From contig NZ_CP115669.1 in assembly GCF_029203285.1 (NCBI RefSeq), positions 1-64,000 of the forward strand: a DNA stretch of 64,000 bases, given 5' to 3'. The position numbers and the translations under genes were made by a program. The stretch's first letter is position 1, and every line of letters starts with the position of its first letter. Positions 40,355 to 48,105 of this stretch are shown piece by piece. The notes below the pieces were generated by a model. The model did no database searches, had not been told where the DNA came from, and saw nothing but the letters and a program-made list of their open reading frames with translations. The DNA comes from Pseudomonas sp. PSE14 (GTDB lineage Bacteria; Pseudomonadota; Gammaproteobacteria; Pseudomonadales; Pseudomonadaceae).

Positions 40355-41863
40355 TTACGGTTGCGGATAGCGGGCGCGGCGCTCCAGATCGTCGAGGTCG
40401 ATGTGGTTGCGCATGTACTGCTGGCTGGCGTCGACCATGGGCTGGTGGTCCCAGCTCTTGAGGCTACCGCGGGTCAGCGCGTCGGCCACCAGACGGCGGC
40501 GGCGCTGGCTGGCCAGAACCCGTTCGGTGATGGCCGGGATATCCCAGCGCGCCCGGGCTTCGTTCAGCAGTGTGCGAGCCAGCTCGGCGTGCGCCGGGGA
40601 GTCCATGAGGTTCTCCAGCTCGCGCGGATCGTTGGCCAGGTCGAAGAGCAGGCACCGGTCCTGCTCGGAGTAGATGAACTTGAAGTCGCCGCGGCGGATC
40701 ATCATCAGCGGGCTGACGGTGCCTTCGGCGGTGTACTCGCCGATCACCTCGTCGTGGCCGCCGGTGCCTTGCAGGTGCGGCAGCAGCGAGCGGCCGTCCA
40801 GTTCGAGGCCCGGTTCCACCTGGCCGTCGGCCAGTTCCACCAGGGTCGGCAGCAGGTCTACCGTGGACACCGACTGGCTGACCCGGTGCGGCGCGAAGCG
40901 CTTGGGTGCATGCACCAGCAACGGCACGCGGGCGGCCATCTCGAACCAGTGCATCTTGTACCAGAGGCCGCGCTCGCCCAGCATGTCGCCGTGGTCGCCG
41001 GAGAACAGGATCAGCGTGTCTTCACTGAGACCACAATCCTCCAGGGTGCGCAGCAGTGCGCCGATCTGCGCATCGACGTAGCTGCAGGCGCCGAAGTAGG
41101 CGCGGCGGGCGGCGCGCACCTTCTCCTCGGGCATTTCCTGCCCCCACAGGTCGATCACCTTCAGCAGCCGCTGGGAGTGTGGGTCCTGTTCGCTTTGGTC
41201 GATCTGCACGGAGGGCAGCGGGATGTCCTCGTCGCGGTACAGGTCCCAGTATTCGCGGGGGATGGTGTAGGGGTCGTGCGGGTGGGTCATGGACACGGTG
41301 AGGCAGAACGGCTGCTCGGGGTGTTCACGCACATGGTCGTAGAGGTACTGGCGCGCCTTGAACACCACTTCCTCGTCGAAATCGAGCTGGTTGGTGCGCA
41401 CGCACGGGCCGGCCTGCAGCACCGAGGACATGTTGTGGTACCAGCTCGGGCGCACGTCCGGCTCGTCCCAGTTCACCGCCCAGCCGTAGTCGGCGGGGTA
41501 GATGTCGCTGGTCAGGCGTTCCTCGTAGCCGTGCAACTGGTCCGGGCCGCAGAAGTGCATCTTGCCCGACAGTGCGGTGCGGTAGCCCAGGCGGCGCAGG
41601 TAGTGCGCGTAGGTCGGGATGTCGGCGGCGAAATCGGCGGCGTTGTCCCAGGCGCCGATCTTCGTCGGCAGTTGGCCGCTCACCAGGGTGAAGCGCGAGG
41701 GCGCGCAGAGCGGACTGTTGCAGTAGGCCGAGTCGAACACCACGCCTTCGCTGGCGAGGCGCGAGAGGTTGGGCAGCTTGATCGGCGACTGGGCGTCGTA
41801 GAAGGGCAGGAGCGGCGCGGCCATCTGGTCGGCCATGATGAAGAGGATGTTCGGGCGCTTCAT
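40355..41863 (-). CDS. betC: Choline sulfatase
   Basis: Hydrolyses choline-O-sulfate to choline and sulfate. The 502-residue type I sulfatase begins MKRPNILFIMADQMAAPLLP, a BetC-typical start, and has the formylglycine site CAPSR with Cys53, plus metal-binding regions such as FSGDHGDMLGERGLWYK. No signal peptide is seen, as expected for cytoplasmic BetC. First gene of betC-choX-sulP; divergent from a LysR regulator. Confidence 0.93.
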   Translation of the reverse strand: MKRPNILFIMADQMAAPLLPFYDAQSPIKLPNLSRLASEGVVFDSAYCNSPLCAPSRFTLVSGQLPTKIGAWDNAADFAADIPTYAHYLRRLGYRTALSGKMHFCGPDQLHGYEERLTSDIYPADYGWAVNWDEPDVRPSWYHNMSSVLQAGPCVRTNQLDFDEEVVFKARQYLYDHVREHPEQPFCLTVSMTHPHDPYTIPREYWDLYRDEDIPLPSVQIDQSEQDPHSQRLLKVIDLWGQEMPEEKVRAARRAYFGACSYVDAQIGALLRTLEDCGLSEDTLILFSGDHGDMLGERGLWYKMHWFEMAARVPLLVHAPKRFAPHRVSQSVSTVDLLPTLVELADGQVEPGLELDGRSLLPHLQGTGGHDEVIGEYTAEGTVSPLMMIRRGDFKFIYSEQDRCLLFDLANDPRELENLMDSPAHAELARTLLNEARARWDIPAITERVLASQRRRRLVADALTRGSLKSWDHQPMVDASQQYMRNHIDLDDLERRARYPQP

Positions 41864-41991
41864 GGCGTGGGCTTATCCTGTTGGCGCTGTTATGGGATAG
41901 TGCTGGGGTTCAGTCTCTTCCCGGCGAAAACTAGGGTAAAGCGCATGCTGGAACATGCTTCGGATAACACAGGCTTATGTGAGGGCGTGGC

Positions 41992-42888
41992 GTGAGCGTG
42001 CCGCTGGAACTGCTGCGCGTGTTCGAAGCCGCGGCGCGCCTGCTCAGCTTTACCGCCGCTGCCGGCGAGCTGGGCACCACCCAGCCGGCGGTCAGCCAGC
42101 AGATCAAACGGCTGGAAAAGCTGCTGGCGGTGCGGCTGTTCGACCGCATCCACCGCGGCATCGCCCTCACGGAAAGTGGACAGGTGCTGCAGCAGCACGT
42201 TCAGGCGGGGTTGGAGAGCATCGACGCCGGCATCGCCGCGGTCACCGCGAAGAACCCCCATGAAGTGCTGCAGGTCGCCACCGACTTCGCCTTCGCCGCC
42301 TACTGGCTGATGCCGCGCCTGCCGCGCTTCCGCCAGGCGCACCCGGAGCTGGATGTCGGCCTGATCAGCAGCGACCGCAGTCCCGTTTCCCTGCGCAGCG
42401 ACATCGACGTCGCCATCGCCTTCGGTGATGGCCGCTTCAAACATGGCGAGGCGCTGCGGCTGTTCAGCGAGGAAGTCTTTCCGGTGTGCAGCCCCAGGCT
42501 GGTCGAGGGGCGCGACCTGCCGTTGTCGCCCGGGGCGCTGACCGGCCTGCCGCTGCTGCACCTCAAGCCCGAGGCGCACAGCCGCTGGTTCGACTGGGCC
42601 GGCGTTTACCGCGCATTGGGCATCGAAGGGGCTCCTGCTCCCGCCGGGCTACGCTTCGACAACTACACACTGCTGGTACAGGCGGCCATCGCCGGGCAGG
42701 GTGTGGCCATCGGCTGGCGGCACCTGGTCGACGAACTGCTGGAACAGGGGTTACTGTGCCGGCCCATCGCCGAAACGGTGGAATCGCGCTTCGGCTATTA
42801 CGCCGTACTGCCCGAGCGCAAGCGCCGCATGCGCCTGGTGCAGCGCTTCGTTGACTGGTTGCAGGCGGAACTGGAGCTGGACCGATGA
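41992..42888 (+). CDS. LysR-type regulator, probable activator of the choline sulfatase operon
   Basis: A 298-residue LysR protein: N-terminal winged helix (about 1-62; LSFTAAAGELGTTQPAVSQQ) and a periplasmic-binding-protein-like effector domain (about 90-290). It is divergent from betC across a 128-base gap, the classical arrangement for a LysR activator and its target. The start is GTG with GAGGG six bases upstream. Its stop overlaps the next gene by four bases. Effector (choline or choline-O-sulfate) is inferred. Confidence 0.85.
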   Translation: MSVPLELLRVFEAAARLLSFTAAAGELGTTQPAVSQQIKRLEKLLAVRLFDRIHRGIALTESGQVLQQHVQAGLESIDAGIAAVTAKNPHEVLQVATDFAFAAYWLMPRLPRFRQAHPELDVGLISSDRSPVSLRSDIDVAIAFGDGRFKHGEALRLFSEEVFPVCSPRLVEGRDLPLSPGALTGLPLLHLKPEAHSRWFDWAGVYRALGIEGAPAPAGLRFDNYTLLVQAAIAGQGVAIGWRHLVDELLEQGLLCRPIAETVESRFGYYAVLPERKRRMRLVQRFVDWLQAELELDR

Positions 42889-43223
42889 ACGACACCCCGA
42901 TCAAGGATTTCCACGCCCACGTCTATTTCGACGCGAGCAGTATCGAGCGCGCCCGCGCGTTGTGCGAAGAGGCGGCACGCCGTTTCGGCGCGAAGATGGG
43001 CCGCGTCCATGAACGCCCGGTCGGCCCGCACCCGGACTGGAGCTGTCAGCTCGCCTTCGACAACGCCACCTTCGCTACCCTGGTGCCGTGGTTGGCGCTG
43101 AACCGCGACGGCCTGGTGGTCTTCGTCCACCCCAACACCGGCGATGACCTTCGCGATCACCGCGACCACGGCATCTGGATGGGCGCGGTGCGGCCGCTGG
43201 ACCTGTCGCAGTTCACGAGCTGA
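42885..43223 (+). CDS. DOPA 4,5-dioxygenase family protein
   Basis: A 112-residue protein of the Dopa_dioxygen family (PF08883) with the pattern DFHAHVYFD at residues 8-16, GPHPDWSCQLAF in the middle and a late histidine-rich stretch (FVHPNTGDDLRDHRDH). In fungi and plants this fold performs extradiol cleavage of DOPA; in bacteria the substrate is mostly unknown. It is translationally coupled to the LysR gene (ATGA overlap), so it may belong to the same regulon. Confidence 0.83.
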   Translation: MNDTPIKDFHAHVYFDASSIERARALCEEAARRFGAKMGRVHERPVGPHPDWSCQLAFDNATFATLVPWLALNRDGLVVFVHPNTGDDLRDHRDHGIWMGAVRPLDLSQFTS

Positions 43224-43234
43224 CATCTTTTTGC

Positions 43235-43256
43235 ATTCGATAATAATTCTCGATTC
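43235..43256. promoter_or_regulatory. Fur-box-like site upstream of the ECF sigma gene
   Basis: ATTCGATAATAATTCTCGAT spans most of this site and contains GATAATAATTCTC, close to the Fur hexamer arrangement around GATAAT. It lies about 70 bases before the ECF sigma start, as expected for an iron-starvation sigma gene. No binding evidence is available here. Confidence 0.65.
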
Positions 43257-43326
43257 GGTGTATGCTGCCCACCCTTCGCATCGGCCTGACGGACGTCGGC
43301 CGGTTTTCCAGGGTATTTCGGCCATC

Positions 43327-43848
43327 ATGCGGCGCATCGCCTCCTCCTCCCTGCTGCAGAGCTTCCAGGCGCACTATGCGGACCTGATGCGCTTCCTTGC
43401 GCGGCGGTTGGGGGACAACCAGCGCGCGGCGGACGTGGCCCAGGACACCTGGCTGCGCCTGGCCGACCAGCCCGCCGAGGCCGAGGTGCAGGACCCGCGC
43501 GCCTACCTGTTCCGCGTCGCCAGCAACATCGCCATCGACAACCTGCGCCGTGAGGGCCGGCTGGCTGAACTGCATGTCGACGAAGCCGCCGCCAATGACC
43601 TGAGCGATCCCGCCTCCACGCTGGAGCACCGCTTGCTCGCCCACGAGGCACTGGAGCATCTGGACGCGGCGCTCGACCAGTTGCCGCCCAACGTTCGCCA
43701 GGCGCTGTTGATGAACCGTCTCGACGGCCTGACCCACGCGCAGATCGCCCGGCACCTGGGCGTGTCCGAGAGCATGGTGGGCAAGTACATCGTCCAGGCC
43801 ATGCGCCATTGCCGCGACTGGGCGCAGCGCCAGGAGGGCACGCCATGA
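43327..43848 (+). CDS. Iron-starvation ECF sigma factor (FecI family)
   Basis: A 173-residue extracytoplasmic-function sigma factor: sigma-70 region 2 (about 15-85; RRLGDNQRAADVAQDTWLRL) and region 4 (about 112-165; LPPNVRQALLMNRLDGLTHA then QIARHLGVSESMVGKYI). It should direct RNA polymerase to the promoter of the downstream receptor gene. From ATG 43327; longer in-frame versions start inside the preceding gene. Its stop overlaps the FecR start by four bases. Confidence 0.92.
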   Translation: MRRIASSSLLQSFQAHYADLMRFLARRLGDNQRAADVAQDTWLRLADQPAEAEVQDPRAYLFRVASNIAIDNLRREGRLAELHVDEAAANDLSDPASTLEHRLLAHEALEHLDAALDQLPPNVRQALLMNRLDGLTHAQIARHLGVSESMVGKYIVQAMRHCRDWAQRQEGTP

Positions 43849-44783
43849 GCCGCGTGGACTCGGCGTTTTCCGACGAAGCCATCGAGCGCCTGGCGCAATT
43901 GCATTCGGGCAGCGCTGGCGCCGCCGAGCGCATGGAGTTCCTGCGCTGGCGCGGACAGAGCCCGGAACACGAGCGCGCTGCCCGCGAAGCCGAGGCGCTC
44001 TGGGGCGCCCTGCCGGAAACCCGCAATGCCAAGGAGTACCGCCGTCGCGCCCGACGACTGCGGCGCTGGCCGGCACTGGCTGTTGCGGCCTGTGTCGCCG
44101 CGATTGCCGTGACCCTCGCCCTGCCCGAACCGCTGGCCGGGCTGTATGCCGATTACGCCACCCGCACCGGCGAGCGGCGAATGCTGGAGCTGGCCGATGG
44201 CAGCCGCGTGTGGCTGAACAGCGGCAGCGCGTTGTCCGTGGACTTCAGCCCGCAGCAGCGGCGCCTGCGTTTGCACAGCGGCGAAGCCTTGTTCGAAGTG
44301 GCGAAGGACGCGTCGCGGCCCTTCATAGTCGAAGCCAAGGGCGGCGAAGTGCGCGCCGTGGGCACGCGCTTCGATGTCGACAGCCGTGGGCCACAGGTGC
44401 GCGTGGATGTAACCGAAGGCGTGGTGCAGGTGAACAGTGCCGGGAGCGCGCCGGTGCGGCTGTCCGCCGGCGAGCGACTGAGTTACCGCGAGGCCGCCGT
44501 GCCGGAGCCGGTGCAGCCCTTGGACCTGTCCAGCGCCAGTGCCTGGCAGCGCGGCAAGCTGATCTTCAACCAGCGCCCGCTGGGCGAAGTGCTCGATGAA
44601 CTGGAGCGCTACGTGCCCGGCCGCATCGTGCTGACCGACAGCGCGCTGCGCCAGCACAAGGTCAGCGGCGTGTTCGACCTCAAGGACCCGGATGCCTTGC
44701 TCAAGACCCTGGAGCGCTTGCAGCCGGTGAAGGTCACCCATATGCCCTGGCTGGTGCTGATCCGTCCCGCGCCCAGAGCATGA
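43845..44783 (+). CDS. FecR-family anti-sigma / transmembrane sensor
   Basis: A 312-residue inner-membrane regulator with a cytoplasmic N-terminal sigma-binding domain (about 1-70), one membrane segment (about 76-94) and a periplasmic FecR domain (about 120-210) followed by a short STN-like C-terminal domain that contacts the receptor. It relays ligand binding by the receptor to the sigma factor. It overlaps the sigma gene by four bases. Confidence 0.92.
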   Translation: MSRVDSAFSDEAIERLAQLHSGSAGAAERMEFLRWRGQSPEHERAAREAEALWGALPETRNAKEYRRRARRLRRWPALAVAACVAAIAVTLALPEPLAGLYADYATRTGERRMLELADGSRVWLNSGSALSVDFSPQQRRLRLHSGEALFEVAKDASRPFIVEAKGGEVRAVGTRFDVDSRGPQVRVDVTEGVVQVNSAGSAPVRLSAGERLSYREAAVPEPVQPLDLSSASAWQRGKLIFNQRPLGEVLDELERYVPGRIVLTDSALRQHKVSGVFDLKDPDALLKTLERLQPVKVTHMPWLVLIRPAPRA

Positions 44784-44826
44784 AAGGCGGCTCCCTATTC
44801 CTGGGCAACTGCTGCGCGGCGCTCGT

Positions 44827-44872
44827 CCCTCTCCCCAGCCCTCTCCCTTCAGGGAGAGGGCTGGGGAGAGGG
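44827..44872. repeat. Perfect 21-bp palindrome related to the CCCTCTCCC element
   Basis: Two perfect 21-bp arms (44827-44847 and 44852-44872) with a TTCA loop. The arms are built from CCCTCTCCCCAGCCCTCTCC and its complement. The sequence matches the ends of the longer elements at 49180, 55786 and 62503. It lies after fecR and may act as a transcription barrier. Confidence 0.85.
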
Positions 44873-44947
44873 AAACCTCCAGTTCGAAGTTACAGAAGAG
44901 CGCCGTTGCTCTAACAGGAGCCCCCTGCAGCGCGCCCTCAGCAAGAA

Positions 44948-44966
44948 AATGAAAATATTTTCCATT
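44948..44966. promoter_or_regulatory. Fur-box-like palindrome upstream of the TonB receptor gene
   Basis: AATGAAAATATTTTCCATT is a nearly perfect 19-bp AT-rich palindrome in an otherwise GC-rich gap, the length of a Fur box, 98 bases before the receptor start. A FecI-type sigma promoter should also lie in this gap but I could not identify it with confidence. Confidence 0.55.
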
Positions 44967-45063
44967 CAGCACTGCAAGGTTCGGCTGGCCGTTTCGTCGT
45001 AGGCATGAACGCGAAAAATTCTCAATACGCGACCCTGCCCACACAAGAACGGATTTCACCTGC

Positions 45064-47448
45064 ATGCATTACCGTCCTTCCCCGCTGCACCGCGCGATCC
45101 TGCTCGCTTCCCTGCTCGGCGCCGCCGCGCCCGTCGTCCACGCCGCGAATGCTGCCGCCGTCGAGTTGCACATCGCGCCGCGCAGCCTGGACAGCGCGCT
45201 GACCCAGTTCGCCGACCAGGCCGGGCTGCACCTGCTGTTCAACTCCGAGGACATCCAGGGCCTGCAGAGCGAAGGACTGGACGGTACCTACAGCATCGAA
45301 GAGGCGCTCAACCAGCTGCTTTCCGGCAGCGGTATGAGCTGGCGCTTCACCGACGAGCGCACCGTGTTGCTCAAGCGCGAGAAGGACGACTCCGCTGCCC
45401 TGAGCCTGGCGCCGATGCAGATCAGCGTGGCGGCGCGTACGCCCACCGAGATCAGCTCGATTCCCGGCACCGTCTGGGTCGTCGAGCAGACCCAGCTGCG
45501 CGAGCAGCTGGATACCGGCGTGAGCCTGAAGGAAGCCGTGGGCAAGCTGGTACCCGGCCTCGACCTGGCACCGGAAGGCCGCACCAACTACGGCCAGAAC
45601 ATGCGCGGACGCAACGTGCTGGTGATGATCGACGGCGTCAGCCAGAACAGCTCGCGCGGCCTGTCGCGCCAGTTCGACAGCATCTCGCCGTTCAACGTCG
45701 AGCGCATCGAAGTGCTCTCCGGCGCCAGCGCCATCTACGGCGGCGGCGCCACCGGCGGCATCATCAACATCATCACCAAGAAGGGCGCGGCCGGCGATGC
45801 GCGTTTCGAGACGCAATTGGGCGCCACCAGCGGCTTCAACAACAGCGACGACCTGTCCACCCGCGCCGCGCAATCCATCAGCGGCGGCAGCGACCGCGTG
45901 GCGGGCCGCCTGGGTGTGTCGGCGGAGAAGAACGAAGCCTTCTACGACGGCGCCGGCAACCAGATCTTCATCGACAACACCCAGACCGACCTGCAGTACA
46001 ACCGCACCGTCGACGTGATGGGCAACCTCACTGCGCAATTCACCGACGAGCAGAGCCTCGACCTGCTGGCGCAGTACTACGATTCGGGCAACGACGGCAG
46101 CACCGGCATCTACTTTCCCAACCTGAAGTACCAGGGCCCATCGAACCTGGAGGACGCGGAAATCCGCAATGGCCTGGATACCGATCTGGAGCCGCGCTCG
46201 CGCCGCGTGCTGCTCAACGCCAACTATCACCACAGCAACCTGCTGGAGCAGGACTTCTACCTGCAGGCGTACTACCGCAAGGAAGACGACAACTTCTATC
46301 CCTTCCCCTACTACAACGCCGGCAAGCCCACCGGCTCCAGGGGCGTGTACTTCGCCGCCTCGCAGCAGAACTTCGAGGTCAGCGGCCTGAAGGGCCTGTT
46401 CAGCAAGCAGTGGGATTCGCTCAAGTTCACCTACGGCGTGGATTTCGACCACGAGCGCTTCAACGCCGAGCAGAAGGTCTTCGACCAGCGGCTGTCCTCC
46501 GAGAGCGGCGGCCTGGACCTGGAAACCGCCAGCAGCGCGCCGCGCTACCCGAGCTACATCGTCGACGGCCTGTCGGTGTACGGCCAGCTGGACTGGAAGG
46601 TCACCGACAACCTGACCCTCTCCGGCGGCGCGCGCCACCAGAAAATGGACGTCGAGGTGGACGATTTCAAAGGCGTGCCCGGCGGCAGCAACGACTACCA
46701 GGTCAACCTGTTCAACCTCGGCGCGATCTACGACTTCAGCAATGGCCACCAGGTCTGGACCAACTACAGCGAAGGCTTCGACCTGCCCGACCCGGCCAAG
46801 TACTACGGCAAGCCCGGCCTGTCGGTGGACGACAACCCGTTGGCCGGCATCAAGAGCCGCCAGGTCGAGACCGGCTGGCGTTACAGCGACATGCAGTGGC
46901 AGGCGCAGGCGGCGGTGTACTACATCTGGTCGGACAAGATCATCACCACCGACCAGGCGACCCTGACCATCGACGTGGAAGACCAGAAGAGCCGCGATTT
47001 CGGCTTCGAGGGCGCGGTCACCCGCTACTTCGACAACGGCTGGCAGGGCGGCACCACGCTGCACCTGGTGCGCTCGGAAGAGGAAGATGCCGATGGCGAC
47101 TGGATCAAGCGCGATGCGCGCTATGCGTCGCTGTCCAAGTCCACCGCCTTCGTCGGCTGGGGCGATGGCGAGCGCAGTGCGCGCCTGCAGGCCCAGCATG
47201 CGTTCAACCTGAAGGACGACGCGGACCACGAGATCGACGGCTACACCACCTTCGACCTGATGGGCGAGCAGAAGACCGGCTTCGGCACCTTCAGCGCCGG
47301 TATCCAGAACCTGCTGGACAAGCAGTACAGCACCGTCTGGGGCCAGCGTGCCGCGCTGTTCTATTCGCCGACCTACGGGCCGGCCTACCTGTACGACTAC
47401 CAGGGCCGCGGACGGACCTTCACCCTGGGCTGGAGCCTGGAATATTGA
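45064..47448 (+). CDS. TonB-dependent siderophore receptor with STN signalling domain (IutA/ChtA-like)
   Basis: Outer-membrane ferric-siderophore receptor of 794 residues. It has a signal peptide (cleavage near VVHA, residue 27), an STN domain (about 33-105) that signals to FecR, a plug (about 120-235; SGASAIYGGGATGGIINIIT) and a 22-strand barrel ending in an aromatic residue (SLEY). The C-terminal SPTYGPAYLYDYQGRGRTF resembles aerobactin receptors IutA/ChtA. With the upstream sigma/FecR pair it forms a cell-surface signalling system. No siderophore synthesis gene is nearby, so it probably takes up a siderophore made by others. Ligand assignment is tentative. Confidence 0.9.
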   Translation: MHYRPSPLHRAILLASLLGAAAPVVHAANAAAVELHIAPRSLDSALTQFADQAGLHLLFNSEDIQGLQSEGLDGTYSIEEALNQLLSGSGMSWRFTDERTVLLKREKDDSAALSLAPMQISVAARTPTEISSIPGTVWVVEQTQLREQLDTGVSLKEAVGKLVPGLDLAPEGRTNYGQNMRGRNVLVMIDGVSQNSSRGLSRQFDSISPFNVERIEVLSGASAIYGGGATGGIINIITKKGAAGDARFETQLGATSGFNNSDDLSTRAAQSISGGSDRVAGRLGVSAEKNEAFYDGAGNQIFIDNTQTDLQYNRTVDVMGNLTAQFTDEQSLDLLAQYYDSGNDGSTGIYFPNLKYQGPSNLEDAEIRNGLDTDLEPRSRRVLLNANYHHSNLLEQDFYLQAYYRKEDDNFYPFPYYNAGKPTGSRGVYFAASQQNFEVSGLKGLFSKQWDSLKFTYGVDFDHERFNAEQKVFDQRLSSESGGLDLETASSAPRYPSYIVDGLSVYGQLDWKVTDNLTLSGGARHQKMDVEVDDFKGVPGGSNDYQVNLFNLGAIYDFSNGHQVWTNYSEGFDLPDPAKYYGKPGLSVDDNPLAGIKSRQVETGWRYSDMQWQAQAAVYYIWSDKIITTDQATLTIDVEDQKSRDFGFEGAVTRYFDNGWQGGTTLHLVRSEEEDADGDWIKRDARYASLSKSTAFVGWGDGERSARLQAQHAFNLKDDADHEIDGYTTFDLMGEQKTGFGTFSAGIQNLLDKQYSTVWGQRAALFYSPTYGPAYLYDYQGRGRTFTLGWSLEY

Positions 47449-47470
47449 GGAGCTGAAAGCTCGGGACCTG

Positions 47471-47501
47471 AAAAACTCAGGCCACCTTTCCGGTGGCCTG
47501 A
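47471..47501 (-). terminator. Terminator overlapping the stop codon of the small monooxygenase gene
   Basis: TCAGGCCACC (47477-47486), loop TTTCC, GGTGGCCTGA (47492-47501). On the minus strand the stem is followed by GTTTTTC. The first three bases are the complement of the TGA stop. It is unlikely to end the plus-strand receptor gene because no T-run follows on that strand. Confidence 0.75.
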
Positions 47502-47794
47502 TCGAGGGTTTCCACTATGCCGCCGCTGAGGCTTCGGCAGTGGGTGAAGAGTGCTTCGCTGAGCAGTTGCAGCGAGGGTGAAGCGAAGTACGTCAGCAGT
47601 GCCTCCTCGTCGCGCCAGCGGCCTTGCAGCAACCAGGGCCGGTTCGCCCCCTGCATGACCAGCCGGCACTCCAGGCAGCCCGGCGTGCGGCGGGCGCCGT
47701 CCACCAGGTTGTCGATCAGGGCGCCGAGCTGTGCTTCGTGTCCGCTGCGGGGATGAATCTGCAATTCATGTTCGATGGGTGTGTGCCAGGGCAT
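47477..47794 (-). CDS. Antibiotic biosynthesis monooxygenase (ABM) domain protein
   Basis: A 105-residue ferredoxin-like alpha+beta protein of the ABM/YgiN family, with the pattern ELQIHPRSGHEAQLGALIDN, then PGCLECRLVMQG and WRDEEALLTYFASP. The family includes quinol monooxygenases and haem-degrading or stress proteins that act without cofactor. Its divergent neighbour is an AraC regulator, suggesting induction by a small aromatic or reactive compound. Substrate unknown. Confidence 0.82.
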   Translation of the reverse strand: MPWHTPIEHELQIHPRSGHEAQLGALIDNLVDGARRTPGCLECRLVMQGANRPWLLQGRWRDEEALLTYFASPSLQLLSEALFTHCRSLSGGIVETLDQATGKVA

Positions 47795-47893
47795 GTCCTG
47801 TCCTCCGCGTTACATCGAAGAAGTCCGAAGGTGGCTCCTCGGACGACTGACAGGAAGATTACGGGCCGGGAAGCGCCCGGCGTTATCCGGATG

Positions 47894-48029
47894 CTGCCGG
47901 CTTCTTGCCTGATCCTGCGCGGTGCTCGCCAACCCATTGGAAACCCCGTGTTTGCGCCCTGCACCGTCACGGTGCGCGCGCCGATGCCCATACGGCTTGT
48001 CCATTTCTGCCGATTGCTTGCCTGATCCT
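47894..48029. promoter_or_regulatory. Long direct repeat in the ABM/AraC divergent promoter region
   Basis: The 311-base gap 47795-48105 holds no other gene. A 23-base sequence occurs twice in the same orientation, at 47894-47916 and 48007-48029, with 20 of 23 bases equal; both end in CTTGCCTGATCCT and begin CTGCCG. Copies are 113 bases apart. AraC-family proteins bind long direct repeats, so these are candidate operators. The second copy is 77 bases before the AraC-type start. Confidence 0.5.
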
Positions 48030-48105
48030 CCAGCGGCTGCCTTACTGTCACACTCGTGCGCGCGCCGCGGGCGTAAGCTGCGTGCGCCGCCACTGGAGGT
48101 CCCGC

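Noticed and set aside
40340-41995. Plus-strand open frame opposite betC
   Set aside because: Antisense shadow of choline sulfatase; no ribosome site or domain.
44948-44966. AT-rich palindrome as a terminator of fecR
   Set aside because: The stem would be almost all A-T and weak, with no T-run after it; a Fur-type site fits better.
45022-47229. Long minus-strand open frame opposite the TonB receptor
   Set aside because: Antisense shadow; low-complexity Val/Ala/Gly-rich translation with no motif, and the receptor on the plus strand is clear.
47477-47501. Hairpin after the TonB receptor as its terminator
   Set aside because: No T-run follows on the plus strand; on the minus strand GTTTTTC follows, so it serves the ABM gene.
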